From: CADEDH01 sp965216205
Lineage (GTDB): Bacteria; Actinomycetota; Acidimicrobiia; Acidimicrobiales; SZUA-35
NCBI GenBank assembly: GCA_965216205.1
Contig: OZ244139.1
Coordinates: forward strand, 124,001 to 188,000
Reading direction: 5' to 3'
DNA: 64,000 nt
The translations under genes were made by a program, and so were the position numbers. Of the stretch, positions 1-8,416 are shown piece by piece. Position 1 is the first letter of the stretch. Every line of letters starts with the position of its first letter. The notes under the pieces are model-generated. The model was not told the origin of the DNA and did no database searches. It worked only from the letters and a program-made list of their open reading frames with translations.

Positions 1-72
1 CGTTCAGGCTAGGCGCCCTCGACGCCGACCGTATTGGGGCCGGCGACCGGCAACCCGAGTAGTGTCGCGATC

Positions 73-1089
73 GTGACCGACCCGGCGACCATCGATCGGC
101 TCCCGACCCCCGCCCTCCTGGTCGACGAAGTGGTCTTCGAGGCCAACGTCGCGGCGATGAGCGATGCCCTGCCAGGGCCTGCGCTCCGACCCCATGTGAA
201 GGCCTTCAAGTCGACCGCCATGGCCCGGCGGCTCGTCGATGCCGGCCACCACAAGTTCTGCGCCGCCACCATCCGAGAGCTCGAGGGCCTGGCCAGGTCC
301 GGCCTCAGCGCCGACCTGCTACTGGCCAACGAGGTCCTGAACTGCTCACGACTCGGCCGGCTCGTCGACGGCGGCGCCCACGTCACCGTCGCCATCGACT
401 CCCCGGAGACGTTGATGGCGGCGGCCGACGGCGCCATCAGAGACGTCCTGATCGACGTCGAGGTCGGCCTACCCCGCTGCGGCTGCCCCGTGGACGAGGC
501 CGGCAAGCTCGCCGACCAGGCCAGAGCGGAGGGGCTCAACGTGCGGGGGGTCATGGGCTACGAAGGCCATCTGATGATGGTGGCCGACCCCGACGAGAAG
601 CGAGCCAAGGTCGAGCGGTCGATGACGAAGCTGCTCACCGCCCACGAAGCGGTCGGTGGCGACATCATCTCCGCTGGCGGCACCGGCACCTACGCCGTCA
701 ACACCTGGGCCAACGAGATCCAGGCCGGCTCCTACCTCCTGATGGACACCCAGTACGCAACGCTCGACGTGCCGTTCGAGATCGCCATGACCGTGCTCGG
801 CACCGTGATCTCGGTCAGCCCCAAGGGGTGGTTCGTGATCGACGCCGGGCTCAAGGCGCTGGGCATGGACCACGGCGATCCGGCCTACCCGGACGGCGAG
901 CTGCTGTTCTGCTCCGACGAGCACAGCACGCTCCGGCCCGCCGAAGGCGACCCCCTGCCGGCCGTCGGCGACAAGGTCCGGCTGCTGCCAGCACACGTCG
1001 ACCCCACCGTCGCCCGTCACGAGCAGTTCTGGGTGCACCGCGGCGACGACATCGTCGACCGCTGGGAGATCGACCTCCGCCACTGGTGA
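73..1089 (+). CDS. D-threonine aldolase / D-serine dehydratase-like PLP enzyme (alanine racemase fold)
   Basis: A fold-type III PLP enzyme of about 338 residues that should cleave or dehydrate D-hydroxy amino acids in the cytoplasm. The N-terminus has the family pattern TPALLVDE followed by RPHVKAFK, whose lysine region carries the PLP aldimine. Near the C-terminus PAHVDPT places a His-x-Asp pair where D-threonine aldolases bind their divalent metal. The GTG at 73 is preferred because the family begins about ten residues before TPALLVD; a TTG at 34 would add 13 residues. Neither has a clear ribosome site. The exact substrate (D-Thr or D-Ser) cannot be read from sequence. Confidence 0.85.
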   Translation: MTDPATIDRLPTPALLVDEVVFEANVAAMSDALPGPALRPHVKAFKSTAMARRLVDAGHHKFCAATIRELEGLARSGLSADLLLANEVLNCSRLGRLVDGGAHVTVAIDSPETLMAAADGAIRDVLIDVEVGLPRCGCPVDEAGKLADQARAEGLNVRGVMGYEGHLMMVADPDEKRAKVERSMTKLLTAHEAVGGDIISAGGTGTYAVNTWANEIQAGSYLLMDTQYATLDVPFEIAMTVLGTVISVSPKGWFVIDAGLKALGMDHGDPAYPDGELLFCSDEHSTLRPAEGDPLPAVGDKVRLLPAHVDPTVARHEQFWVHRGDDIVDRWEIDLRHW

Positions 1090-1103
1090 CCCGCCGCCGA
1101 CAC

Positions 1104-1216
1104 CGTTCTGCCGGTCGGGTGCTCCGCCGCTCGCCGTTCTGCCGGTCGGGAGGCGTCATACTCGGGGCGGCTGACAGGCAGAAGCTGTCGCCGTGGAGCG
1201 CCCGACCGGCAGAACG
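1104..1216. repeat. 16-bp inverted/direct repeat element between convergent genes
   Basis: The 16-mer CGTTCTGCCGGTCGGG occurs at 1104-1119 and 1135-1150, and its exact reverse complement is at 1201-1216. The 1135/1201 pair encloses about 50 bp that can itself form a weaker hairpin. The element lies between two convergent genes, so it could act as a bidirectional terminator, or be a tiny MITE/REP-like remnant. I see no target-site duplication. Confidence 0.7.
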
Positions 1217-1218
1217 TC

Positions 1219-1358
1219 GTCGGGCGGCCTCACCGGCCGCGGTGTTGTCGGGCGGCCTCACCGGCCGCGGTGTTGTCGGGCGGCCTCACCGGCCGCGGTG
1301 TTGTCGGGCGGCCTCACCGGCCGCGGTGTTGTCGGGCGGCCTCACCGGCCGCGGTGGA
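1219..1358. repeat. Five tandem copies of a 28-bp GC-rich repeat
   Basis: Five head-to-tail 28-bp units start at 1219, 1247, 1275, 1303 and 1331. The first four are essentially identical and the fifth differs only at its last two bases. Each contains CCGGCCGCGG. The stop codon of the minus-strand glycosylase (1342-1344) lies inside the fifth copy, so the array begins in that gene's last codons and extends downstream. There are no unique spacers, so this is a minisatellite and not a CRISPR array. Confidence 0.92.
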
Positions 1359-2265
1359 GCCCGTCGTCGGTGAGGGAGAGCTTCGGCCCGTAGCGGGGTG
1401 CGCTGCCCGCCGACTTCGCCAGCCGCAGCACCCGCCACCGATGACCGGCGTAGGGCTCCAGCAGTTCGAGCATCCGCTCGTCGGTGCCCCTCGGCTCGCC
1501 GGCCAGGAACCACGAGACGGTGTTCGGCAGGTGGAAGTCGCCGATCGGTACCGCGTCGGCGTCGCCCAGCGTCACCGCGGTCACCATCGCCGCAGTCCAC
1601 GGCCCGATCCCGCGGATTCGTTGGAGTCGACCCCGCACCGACGCCGCAGCGTCCGGTCCCGACGCGGCGAACGCCCCCGTCAGCCGCGGCATCTCCCGGG
1701 CCGTCCTGATGAGGATCTCCGCCCGCTTGCGCTCCACTCCCAGCGGGTGGAAGTCGGCGTAGCCCATGCGGGCCACCGCATCCGGCCCGGGGAGGATCCA
1801 ACCCCCCTGGGGTCCCGGCGCCGGATCGCCGAATCGTCGGGCCAGGCGCCGCCGAGCCTTCACCGCGTTGGCGATCTGGACCTTCTGCCCGAAGATGGCC
1901 CCCACCAGGGCATCCCAGGGACGGTCGGTTCTGGCGAGACGGAACGGCCGCTGCCGCCACAGCCTGCCGACGTCACCGGTCGGCGCCCAGCCGGTCAGAT
2001 CGTCGTCGCCGCCGAGCAGCCGTGGCGCCTGATCGAGCAACCAATCGGCCCCCGGCCCCCACGCCTCGGCCTCGACGGCGTCGTCGGTGCGCGTCTCCAG
2101 CGACAGCGTGCCGAGCCCATCGGGGGTTCGGGTGCTCCACAGCACGTCGGTCGGTCCAACCATGACCGGCGACTTGGCTCCTCGAACCGTGGCCCGGAGG
2201 TCGAGCACGCCGGCCAGCGGCACCTGCCGCTGCTTGCCGATGGCCGATGATCGCGACACCGCCAC
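1342..2265 (-). CDS. DNA-3-methyladenine glycosylase-like protein (HhH-GPD superfamily)
   Basis: A 307-residue HhH-GPD base-excision repair glycosylase resembling AlkA. The helix-hairpin-helix RIRGIGPWTAAM and the following conserved aspartate in IGDFHLPN, the usual catalytic Asp position, are both present. Upstream, RPWDALVGAIFGQKV matches the conserved start of the glycosylase fold. GTG at 2265 is the first plausible start that clears the divergent neighbour; GTG at 2259 is also possible. It should excise alkylated bases from DNA. Its last codons merge into the 28-bp tandem array. Confidence 0.85.
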   Translation of the reverse strand: MAVSRSSAIGKQRQVPLAGVLDLRATVRGAKSPVMVGPTDVLWSTRTPDGLGTLSLETRTDDAVEAEAWGPGADWLLDQAPRLLGGDDDLTGWAPTGDVGRLWRQRPFRLARTDRPWDALVGAIFGQKVQIANAVKARRRLARRFGDPAPGPQGGWILPGPDAVARMGYADFHPLGVERKRAEILIRTAREMPRLTGAFAASGPDAAASVRGRLQRIRGIGPWTAAMVTAVTLGDADAVPIGDFHLPNTVSWFLAGEPRGTDERMLELLEPYAGHRWRVLRLAKSAGSAPRYGPKLSLTDDGLHRGR

Positions 2266-2275
2266 GACGGTACCT

Positions 2276-2320
2276 TGACTCGATGACCCGTGACTCGGTG
2301 ACCCGTGACTCGATGACCCC
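2276..2320. repeat. Three 15-bp tandem repeats, each carrying an in-frame start codon
   Basis: Units TGACTCGATGACCCG at 2276-2290, 2291-2305 and 2306-2320 differ by one or two bases. Each supplies ATG or GTG (2283, 2298, 2313) in the frame of the downstream aminotransferase, so the encoded N-terminus is a repeated DS(M/V)TR motif. A further ATG follows at 2328. Confidence 0.9.
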
Positions 2321-3575
2321 TGACCCCATGGATCTCGACGTCGGCTTCTGCCGCAGCCACTTCCCGGCATTCGACCAGCAGGCCATGGCCGACCGGTCGT
2401 TCTTCGAGAACGCCGGCGGCTCGTTCCCGTGCCGCCACACGATCGACGCGCTCGCCCGGTTCTACACCGAGACCAAGGTGCAGCCCTACGCCCCCTACGA
2501 ACTGGCCCAACGGGCCGGCGAGGCGATGGACCACAGCCGCCAGCGGTGGGCCGAGGCACTGCGGGTGCGCGTCGACGACGTCCAGTTCGGCCCGTCGACC
2601 TCCGCCAACACCTACGTCATCGCCCAGGCCTACCGGGTGGCGCTCGGCGACGGCGACCGCGTGATCGTCACCAACCAGGACCACGAGGCCAACACCGGCG
2701 CCATCCGCCGTGCAGCCGAGGCCGCCGGCGCCGAGGTCGTCGAGTGGCGGGTCGACCCGACCACCGGCCTTCTCGACGTGGCGGCGCTCGCCCGGCTGCT
2801 CACACCCGCCACCCGCCTCGTCACCGTGCCCCACTGCTCGAACATCGTCGGCCAGGAGAACGACGTGGCCACGATCGCCTCCCTGGCCCACGAAGTGGGG
2901 GCTCGGGTGATCGTCGACGGGGTGTCGTTCGCTCCCCACACGATCCCCGACGTCGCCGCCCTCGACGCCGACGTGTACCTCTTCAGCCTCTACAAGACGT
3001 ACTCGGTCCATCAGGGCCTGATGGTCACCCGTCGGGGTGTGCTCGACGAGCTCCCCAACCAGGGTCACTACTTCAACGAGGAGTTGCCCTCCAAGCGGCT
3101 GACCCCGGCCGGTCCCGATCACGCCCAGGAGGCCGCAGCGGGCGCGGTGCTCGACTACGTCGAGGCCGTGTACCGGCACCACGGCGGTGCGGCCGACGCC
3201 GGGCTGGCCGCTGCGGTCGACGACGTGTCGGCCCGTTGGCGGGCCCACGAGACGGCGCTGCTGCCCGAGGTGCTGGACGTGCTCGCCGCATCGCCCGCCG
3301 CTCGCCTCCTCGGCCCGAGCGAGGCCGCCGTCGGCGGTCGGCACCGCTGCCCCACGGTGGCGTTCGTACCGCTCGAACGAGAACCCGACGAGGTGGTCGC
3401 CGACCTCGTCGAGCGCGGTGTCCTCTGCGGCGCCGGCACCTTCTACGCCGACCGGTTGCTCGAAGGGCTCGACGTCGACCCGGCCCGCGGTGTCGTGCGG
3501 GTCTCGTGGGTCCACTACACCGACACCGACGACATCGCCCGGCTCGTCGATGCGCTGCGCGCCGTTCTCGGTTAG
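2283..3575 (+). CDS. Class V aminotransferase / cysteine desulfurase-like protein
   Basis: A fold-type I PLP enzyme of up to 430 residues, in the selenocysteine lyase / cysteine desulfurase superfamily. SLYKTYSVHQG contains the lysine expected to bind PLP. An ENAGG sequence near the N-terminus and GPSTSANT match the early family motifs. The start is uncertain: ATGs at 2283, 2313 and 2328 and a GTG at 2298 are all in frame, the first three candidates being created by a 15-bp tandem repeat. ATG 2328 would begin directly at the conserved domain. No Fe-S assembly partner is nearby, so a role as a general C-S lyase is only a guess. Confidence 0.85.
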   Translation: MTRDSVTRDSMTPDPMDLDVGFCRSHFPAFDQQAMADRSFFENAGGSFPCRHTIDALARFYTETKVQPYAPYELAQRAGEAMDHSRQRWAEALRVRVDDVQFGPSTSANTYVIAQAYRVALGDGDRVIVTNQDHEANTGAIRRAAEAAGAEVVEWRVDPTTGLLDVAALARLLTPATRLVTVPHCSNIVGQENDVATIASLAHEVGARVIVDGVSFAPHTIPDVAALDADVYLFSLYKTYSVHQGLMVTRRGVLDELPNQGHYFNEELPSKRLTPAGPDHAQEAAAGAVLDYVEAVYRHHGGAADAGLAAAVDDVSARWRAHETALLPEVLDVLAASPAARLLGPSEAAVGGRHRCPTVAFVPLEREPDEVVADLVERGVLCGAGTFYADRLLEGLDVDPARGVVRVSWVHYTDTDDIARLVDALRAVLG

Positions 3576-3603
3576 CTGTTCGCTCCGGGCTCGGCGAACT
3601 GCT
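3574..3603. terminator. Hairpin between convergent genes, possible bidirectional terminator
   Basis: GTTCGC at 3578-3583 pairs with GCGAAC at 3594-3599 across a 10-nt loop. Three further outer pairs extend the stem past one mismatch. It sits exactly between two convergent stop codons. There is no clear T run, so the call rests on position and symmetry. Confidence 0.35.
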
Positions 3604-3616
3604 GCTCCCGAACGGC

Positions 3617-5083
3617 TCAGCGGGGCGTGACGATGAAGTCGCGCTCGTGGAGGTCGCGGAGCTCGCGACGCATCCGGCCGACGGTCCCGGGGAAGAACGA
3701 GAGGACCCGGCCCTCCCGGTTCTTGTAGAAGTTGGTGCAGTTGCCGGTCCAGCTCATCTGCTGGAGCTCGGCCTGGATGGCCTCGTTGTAGTCGTGGGTG
3801 CTGTCGGCTCGCGCTTCGACCGACTCGATGTCGCCCTCGGCGAACCGCTCGACCCACCGTGCGAGGTAGTCGGTCTCCAGCTCGACGCTGTCGAAGTACG
3901 AGGCGTAGGAGACCGCACCGTTCACCCCGCACACCGTGAAGTAGTTGGGGAACCCCGGGATCGTCATGCCACGGTACGCCTCCGGTTTCTCGGCGAGCGC
4001 CGTCGACAGGCTCCGCCCTCCCCGTCCGACCACCTCGAGCGCCGCCCGCCGCCGCTCGGGTGTGCCCGGTGCGTAACCGGTGCAGAAGACGATCACGTCG
4101 ACGGCGGTGTGTGACCCGTCGGCGGCGACGACGCCGGTCGCATCGAGCGCGACCACGCCCTGGGGCACGAGGTGGACGTGCGGTCGGGCGAGGGTTGGGT
4201 AGTAGTCGTCCGAGACGAGGATTCGCTTGCACCCGGGATCGAAGTCGGGGGTGAGGACCTCGACGAGCGCAGGGTCGTCGATCGCCGACCGGAGGTTGTC
4301 GAGCCCGGCGCGGCGGAGGGTGGCGATCGCCTGCTCCTGGCGCTTGAAGGCGCGATACCACAGCAGTGAGCTCCGGTACTGGCGACGGCGGGTCCGCCGC
4401 AGTTCGTCGTCGTCTGCGGCGAACGCGGCCTTCTCGTCGTCGGAGTAGCGGGCGTTGCGCCGCGGGATCACCCAGTTGGGGCTGCGGGAGAACACGAACA
4501 CGTCCGCTGCCCGATCGGCCACGGTCGGAACGACGGTCACGGCGCTGGCTGCGCTCCCCACCACCGCCACCCGCTTGTCGGTGAGATCCACGTCGCTCCG
4601 CCAGGAGCCCGAGTGCCACCACGCACCCTGGAAGGTGTCGTATCCCTCGATCCGGGGGAGGTTCGGCTCGGCCAGCCCGCCCGTGGCACCGATCAGCACC
4701 CGGTGGACGTGCTGCGAACGACGTGAATCGGCCGTCTCGACCACCCAGGTTCCGTCCGTCTCGTCGAACCGTGCCCGGTCGACGGTCGTCTCGAACCTGA
4801 CGTGATCCAGCAGCCCGTACTTTTCGGCGCAGGCCCGGATGTAGGCCTGGATCTCCGCCTGGCCGGCGTAGACCATCGACCAATCGGGATTGGGCTCGAA
4901 CGAGTAGCAGTAGAGGTGCGAGGGGACGTCACAATGCAGGCCGGGCCACGCGTTGCGGAGCCACGTTCCGCCCACGTCGGGATTCTTCTCGTAGATCGTG
5001 AAGTCGTCGATGCCCGCCCGGCGGAGCTGCATGCCCATCGCAACGCCGGAGATGCCAGCACCGAGGATCGCCACCATGGTCAT
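3617..5083 (-). CDS. Flavin-containing / Baeyer-Villiger-type monooxygenase
   Basis: A 488-residue FAD- and NADPH-dependent class B monooxygenase. It shows the N-terminal Rossmann motif GAGISG, the flavin-proximal VGGTW, the Baeyer-Villiger fingerprint FQGAWWHSGSW (F-x-G-x3-H-x3-W), and a second dinucleotide motif VVGSAASA. These enzymes insert oxygen into ketones or oxidise heteroatoms using a C4a-peroxyflavin. ATG 5083 or 5077 is chosen because the Rossmann strand starts immediately after and the divergent flavin monooxygenase begins at 5149. The divergent pairing of two flavin oxygenases suggests a small catabolic module, but no pathway can be assigned. Confidence 0.9.
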   Translation of the reverse strand: MTMVAILGAGISGVAMGMQLRRAGIDDFTIYEKNPDVGGTWLRNAWPGLHCDVPSHLYCYSFEPNPDWSMVYAGQAEIQAYIRACAEKYGLLDHVRFETTVDRARFDETDGTWVVETADSRRSQHVHRVLIGATGGLAEPNLPRIEGYDTFQGAWWHSGSWRSDVDLTDKRVAVVGSAASAVTVVPTVADRAADVFVFSRSPNWVIPRRNARYSDDEKAAFAADDDELRRTRRRQYRSSLLWYRAFKRQEQAIATLRRAGLDNLRSAIDDPALVEVLTPDFDPGCKRILVSDDYYPTLARPHVHLVPQGVVALDATGVVAADGSHTAVDVIVFCTGYAPGTPERRRAALEVVGRGGRSLSTALAEKPEAYRGMTIPGFPNYFTVCGVNGAVSYASYFDSVELETDYLARWVERFAEGDIESVEARADSTHDYNEAIQAELQQMSWTGNCTNFYKNREGRVLSFFPGTVGRMRRELRDLHERDFIVTPR

Positions 5084-5148
5084 GCGACTTGCAGACTGGC
5101 GGTCGGCGCCAGCATCCTGCAAATCATGCCTCTCCCGACGGTGGGTCG

Positions 5149-6459
5149 ATGACGGCACGACGCCGGCTGATGCACCTCACCGGGTTCATGCTGTACGCGC
5201 CGGCGCCCCACACGCAGCTCTCCTGGGTCTACCCACCGGAGAAGATCCGGCATCACTGGCACGAGGTCGAGTACTGGGAGGAGATCGCACGCACCCTCGA
5301 GGAGGGTCGATTCGACCTGTTCTTCTTCGCCGACGGGTGGGCCGGCGGAGGGGAGGCGGGAACCCGATGGGCCATCCAGTTCCCCACCCACGACCCACTC
5401 ACGTTGATCCCACGGCTGTCGGGGGTGACCGAGCACCTCGGATTCGGGGCGACGATGTCGACCACGTTCTACCCGCCGTACATGCTAGCCAGAAAGCTCG
5501 CGTCGCTCGATCACGTGACCAAGGGCCGGATCGGCTGGAACATCGTGACGTCGATCAACGGCCGCGAGGGTAGGAACTTCGGTATCGAGCTCCCGCCCCA
5601 CGACGAGCGCTACGACCGGGCCGACGAGTACCTCGATCTGTGCTGCCAGTTGTGGGAGAGCTGGGATGACGATGCGGTGGTGATGGACATGGAGAAGCGG
5701 GTCTTCGCCGATCCGGACAAGGTCCATCGCGTCGACTTCTCGGGTCGGTGGTATGCGTCCATGGGCCCCCTCAACGTGATCCCCGGCCCCCAGCGCCGAC
5801 CGGTGTTGTTCCAGGCCGGTGCGTCGGAACGCGGACGAACGTTCGCCGCCCGGTGGGCCGATTGCGTCTTCGCGGCTGGTGGGCGACCGCAGAGCGCGCT
5901 TGGGTTCAGGAACGATCTCTCGGCTCGGATGGAGGCGAACGGGCGCGACCCGGCCACGCTACAGATCATCACCGCCTGCGGCCCCATCGTGGCCCCGTCG
6001 GAGGCCGAAGCGGCCGAGCGGGCGGCGGAGATCAGCGAGCGGATCCCGCCCGAGGCAGCCATCGCCAACATGTCGGCCCACTGGAACGTCGACCTGAAGG
6101 CCTACCACCCGGACACGCCGATCTCGGCGCTGGGCGACGTCGACGGGACCCGGGGGATGGTCGAGCTGTACCGCGACCGCGGCGACCCGACCTTGGCCGA
6201 GGTCGCCGGCGAGTACCTCAACATGGCGAGCCAGGACGAGTTCGTCGGGACGCCGGCCAAGGTGGCCGACACACTCCAGTGGTTGTTCGAGGACGGCCAG
6301 ATCGACGGCTTCCAGCTCTCACCGCAGTGGTACGCGCCCGACTACTACCGATCGATCGTCGATCTGCTCGTCCCTGAGCTGCAGCGCCGGGGACTCACCC
6401 GAATCGGCTACACGGGTACCACGTTGCGCGATCACCTCGCGCAGACCGAGCAGCGTTGA
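5149..6459 (+). CDS. LLM-class flavin-dependent monooxygenase (NtaA/SnaA/DszA family)
   Basis: A 436-residue TIM-barrel flavin monooxygenase. The start (LTGFMLYAP, then WRH-type WEEIARTLEEGRFD) and the core GRIGWNIVTS, GREGRNFG and SQRGR-like GASERGRTFAA segments are typical of the NtaA/SnaA/DszA branch, which uses FMNH2 supplied by a separate reductase. The ATG at 5149 begins just before the conserved barrel; an upstream TTG at 5089 would overlap the divergent gene. No flavin reductase is adjacent. Likely substrates are aminopolycarboxylates, sulfones or similar xenobiotics; the specific one cannot be read. Confidence 0.9.
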   Translation: MTARRRLMHLTGFMLYAPAPHTQLSWVYPPEKIRHHWHEVEYWEEIARTLEEGRFDLFFFADGWAGGGEAGTRWAIQFPTHDPLTLIPRLSGVTEHLGFGATMSTTFYPPYMLARKLASLDHVTKGRIGWNIVTSINGREGRNFGIELPPHDERYDRADEYLDLCCQLWESWDDDAVVMDMEKRVFADPDKVHRVDFSGRWYASMGPLNVIPGPQRRPVLFQAGASERGRTFAARWADCVFAAGGRPQSALGFRNDLSARMEANGRDPATLQIITACGPIVAPSEAEAAERAAEISERIPPEAAIANMSAHWNVDLKAYHPDTPISALGDVDGTRGMVELYRDRGDPTLAEVAGEYLNMASQDEFVGTPAKVADTLQWLFEDGQIDGFQLSPQWYAPDYYRSIVDLLVPELQRRGLTRIGYTGTTLRDHLAQTEQR

Positions 6460-6486
6460 CCGACCTGTGAGCGACGGCCTCGGGTC

Positions 6487-7497
6487 TCAGCCGAAGAGGT
6501 TGTCGATCACGAACTCCGCCCGGCGGTCGAGGGCGGCCTCGGCCTCGTCGCCTGACGCGTCCTCCTCGCCCTTCGGGACCACGGTGATCCGCGCCGGGTC
6601 GATACCCTGTCGCTGCCAGTAGCGGACGATCGCGTCGCCCCGCAACTGGGCGACCTCGAGGTTGGCGGCCTCGGATCCAACCGAGTCGGTCCTGGTGATG
6701 ACCTGGATCGTGACCGTCGGGTTCTGCGTCATCAGCAGCGTGCCCAGGTCGAGGATCGGCAGGAACGGATCGGCGATGGCGATGCTGTTGAACTCGAAGA
6801 GCACCACGTCGTCCACGTAGATCGGGCCGCCCGTCACGTCGGGCGTCGACGGGTCGACCTCGTACTCGTTGATCACATTCCCCGGCCCCATCACCCCGAG
6901 CGCGACCTCCTCGACCGCCCGGCCGAACTCCTCGGTGTGGACCCGGCCCCGCAGGTAGAGCTTCCCGCCCTCCAGCACGGCGTAGCGGATGCTGCCGTCG
7001 CTGTTGTCGACCACGTCGCCACCACGGGGGGCGGTGACGTCGCTCTCGGCGTCGCCGCCCGACCCGTCGGCGGTGGCATCGGTATCGGAGTCCCCGGCAC
7101 CGTCGCCGCCGATGGTCGAGTCGACCGTGGACCCACCGTCGGCGTCGGCGGTCGGGTCGCCACTGGCGTCGGCCGAGGTGTCGCCGGCGTCGGTCTCGTC
7201 GCCGTCGGTGACGCTGCCAGCTCCGGTGCCCGCAGCGTCGTCGCTTGCGGTGTTATCGGCATCAGCGTCGGTGTCGTCGGCGGAGGCGGTCTCGTTGCCG
7301 TCGCCGCCGATCGAGCTGGCGGCCACATAGCCGAGCCCGGCCACTGCGCCGAGGGCGATCACCCCCAGGGCACCGATCAGGAGCCAGCGGAACGAACGTC
7401 GTCCCGGTTCCTGTTCCTGCTCGTCCGGCAACGGCAGGTTCGTGCCGGGAACGTGGGTTCGAGCTGCCCATGTCGGGAGCTCATCCAGCTCATCCAT
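6487..7497 (-). CDS. Membrane-anchored BON/OmpA-like protein (OmpATb-type layout)
   Basis: A 336-residue envelope protein. A short cytoplasmic N-terminus precedes one transmembrane helix (about residues 36-56, LLIGALGVIALGAVAGLGYV). A roughly 100-residue Asp/Ser/Thr/Gly-rich disordered linker follows, then a BON-like segment and a C-terminal OmpA-like domain (LRGDAIVRYWQRQGIDPARI, with a terminal RRAEFVI). This order resembles mycobacterial ArfA/OmpATb. ATG 7497 is preceded by GGAGGA at good spacing, so an upstream in-frame ATG at 7578 is rejected. It probably tethers the membrane to peptidoglycan; pore formation is not implied. Confidence 0.75.
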   Translation of the reverse strand: MDELDELPTWAARTHVPGTNLPLPDEQEQEPGRRSFRWLLIGALGVIALGAVAGLGYVAASSIGGDGNETASADDTDADADNTASDDAAGTGAGSVTDGDETDAGDTSADASGDPTADADGGSTVDSTIGGDGAGDSDTDATADGSGGDAESDVTAPRGGDVVDNSDGSIRYAVLEGGKLYLRGRVHTEEFGRAVEEVALGVMGPGNVINEYEVDPSTPDVTGGPIYVDDVVLFEFNSIAIADPFLPILDLGTLLMTQNPTVTIQVITRTDSVGSEAANLEVAQLRGDAIVRYWQRQGIDPARITVVPKGEEDASGDEAEAALDRRAEFVIDNLFG

Positions 7498-7640
7498 CGG
7501 AGTCCTCCGCCAGTCGAACGCCGCGCCACGCGTGGGTGTCGTCTCGGTCTCGCCTCGGGCGCAATCGGCGACCGCCAAGGGTAGCCGCTGCCGCCTCGAC
7601 CGCCGCCAGCGTCACGAATGCCTGCGGGCCGGGCCCCGAG

Positions 7641-8069
7641 CTAGCCGGCGAAGACCGTCTCCTCGAAGACGACGCCGGCGGCGAGGGTCTTGTGCACCGG
7701 GCACCGCACGGCCACCTCCTGGAGACGCTTCCTGACCGTCTCGTCGAAGTCGCCGTCGATGAAGATCCGGGAGGTGACCCGGTCGATCATGCCGGTTCGG
7801 TCGTCGTCGCACAGCTCACAGTCGTCGGCGTGGACGCGGTCGAAGCTGTACTCGGCCGACACCGACGACAGGGCGATCCCCTTGCGCTTGGCATAGAGCG
7901 CGAGGGTGATCGTGGTGCAGGCGGCGAGCGAGCCGAGCAGGAGATCGTACGGGTTCGGACCCGTGTTGTCGCCACCCAGATCGACCGGTTCGTCGGCCCG
8001 CCACACGTGGTGGCCGTTGGTGATGTCGACCCGGTAGTTCTCGGTGAGCTCAGCGGTGATGGATGCCAT
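7641..8069 (-). CDS. OsmC family peroxiredoxin-like protein
   Basis: A 142-residue OsmC/Ohr-fold protein. GPNPYDLLLGSLAACTTITL carries the first catalytic cysteine on the long helix, and VAVRCPVHKTL carries the second, giving the two-cysteine thiol peroxidase site that reduces organic hydroperoxides. The length is normal for the family. A CELCDD segment adds two extra cysteines (around residues 85-90), which is less usual and could bind metal. It stands alone between an envelope gene and a small HTH gene. Confidence 0.88.
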   Translation of the reverse strand: MASITAELTENYRVDITNGHHVWRADEPVDLGGDNTGPNPYDLLLGSLAACTTITLALYAKRKGIALSSVSAEYSFDRVHADDCELCDDDRTGMIDRVTSRIFIDGDFDETVRKRLQEVAVRCPVHKTLAAGVVFEETVFAG

Positions 8070-8100
8070 GTCCGCAAGCTACAACCGAGGCGGCGGGATC

Positions 8101-8325
8101 CTACTTGGCGCTCACCCGGTTCGCCTTGAGCGTCTCGATGATGTCATCGAGCACGAAGTGGAACTTGCGGCTCCCGGGAAGGCGACTCGCCGGGAGCCGG
8201 CCGTCGCCCGCCATGTTCAAGACGGTTCGGCTGTTGAGATCGAGGAGCTCGGCGACCTGCGCCGTGTTCAGGATGGGTGGATAGGCGGCCCGAACTGCAT
8301 CGTAGCCATCATCGACATCAGCCAT
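8101..8325 (-). CDS. Small excisionase-type HTH DNA-binding protein
   Basis: A 74-residue single-domain protein with the winged-helix HTH_17 (MerR/excisionase) pattern: LNTAQVAELLDLNSRTVLNMAGDGRLPASRLPGSRKFHF. The core recognises DNA and the trailing helix DDIIETLKANR is typical. No integrase or other phage gene is nearby, so it is more likely a host regulator than an excisionase. Its target is unknown. Confidence 0.8.
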   Translation of the reverse strand: MADVDDGYDAVRAAYPPILNTAQVAELLDLNSRTVLNMAGDGRLPASRLPGSRKFHFVLDDIIETLKANRVSAK

Positions 8326-8416
8326 GGCCCCATGATACCCCTCAACTACGTTTAAGGGACCTTCTGGGTAGGCGCAAGCGCTCGCTGCGTTGTCGTTCTC
8401 GCCGGTCTCGAACGGC

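Noticed and set aside
1219..1358. Possible CRISPR array
   Set aside because: The 28-bp units are contiguous with no unique spacers, and no cas gene is present.
1995..4883. Very long minus-strand open frame (over 900 codons) across the aminotransferase and monooxygenase genes
   Set aside because: It is an antisense/off-frame shadow typical of GC-rich DNA; the translation is Arg/Gly/His-rich with no domain, while real genes occupy the other frames.
8101..8325. Excisionase marking an integrated element
   Set aside because: No integrase, att-like repeats or composition shift flank it; it is better read as a small HTH regulator.
8350..8372. GTTT...GGGTAG as another SigF promoter
   Set aside because: The spacer is only 12 bp and it points away from both neighbouring genes, which are on the minus strand.
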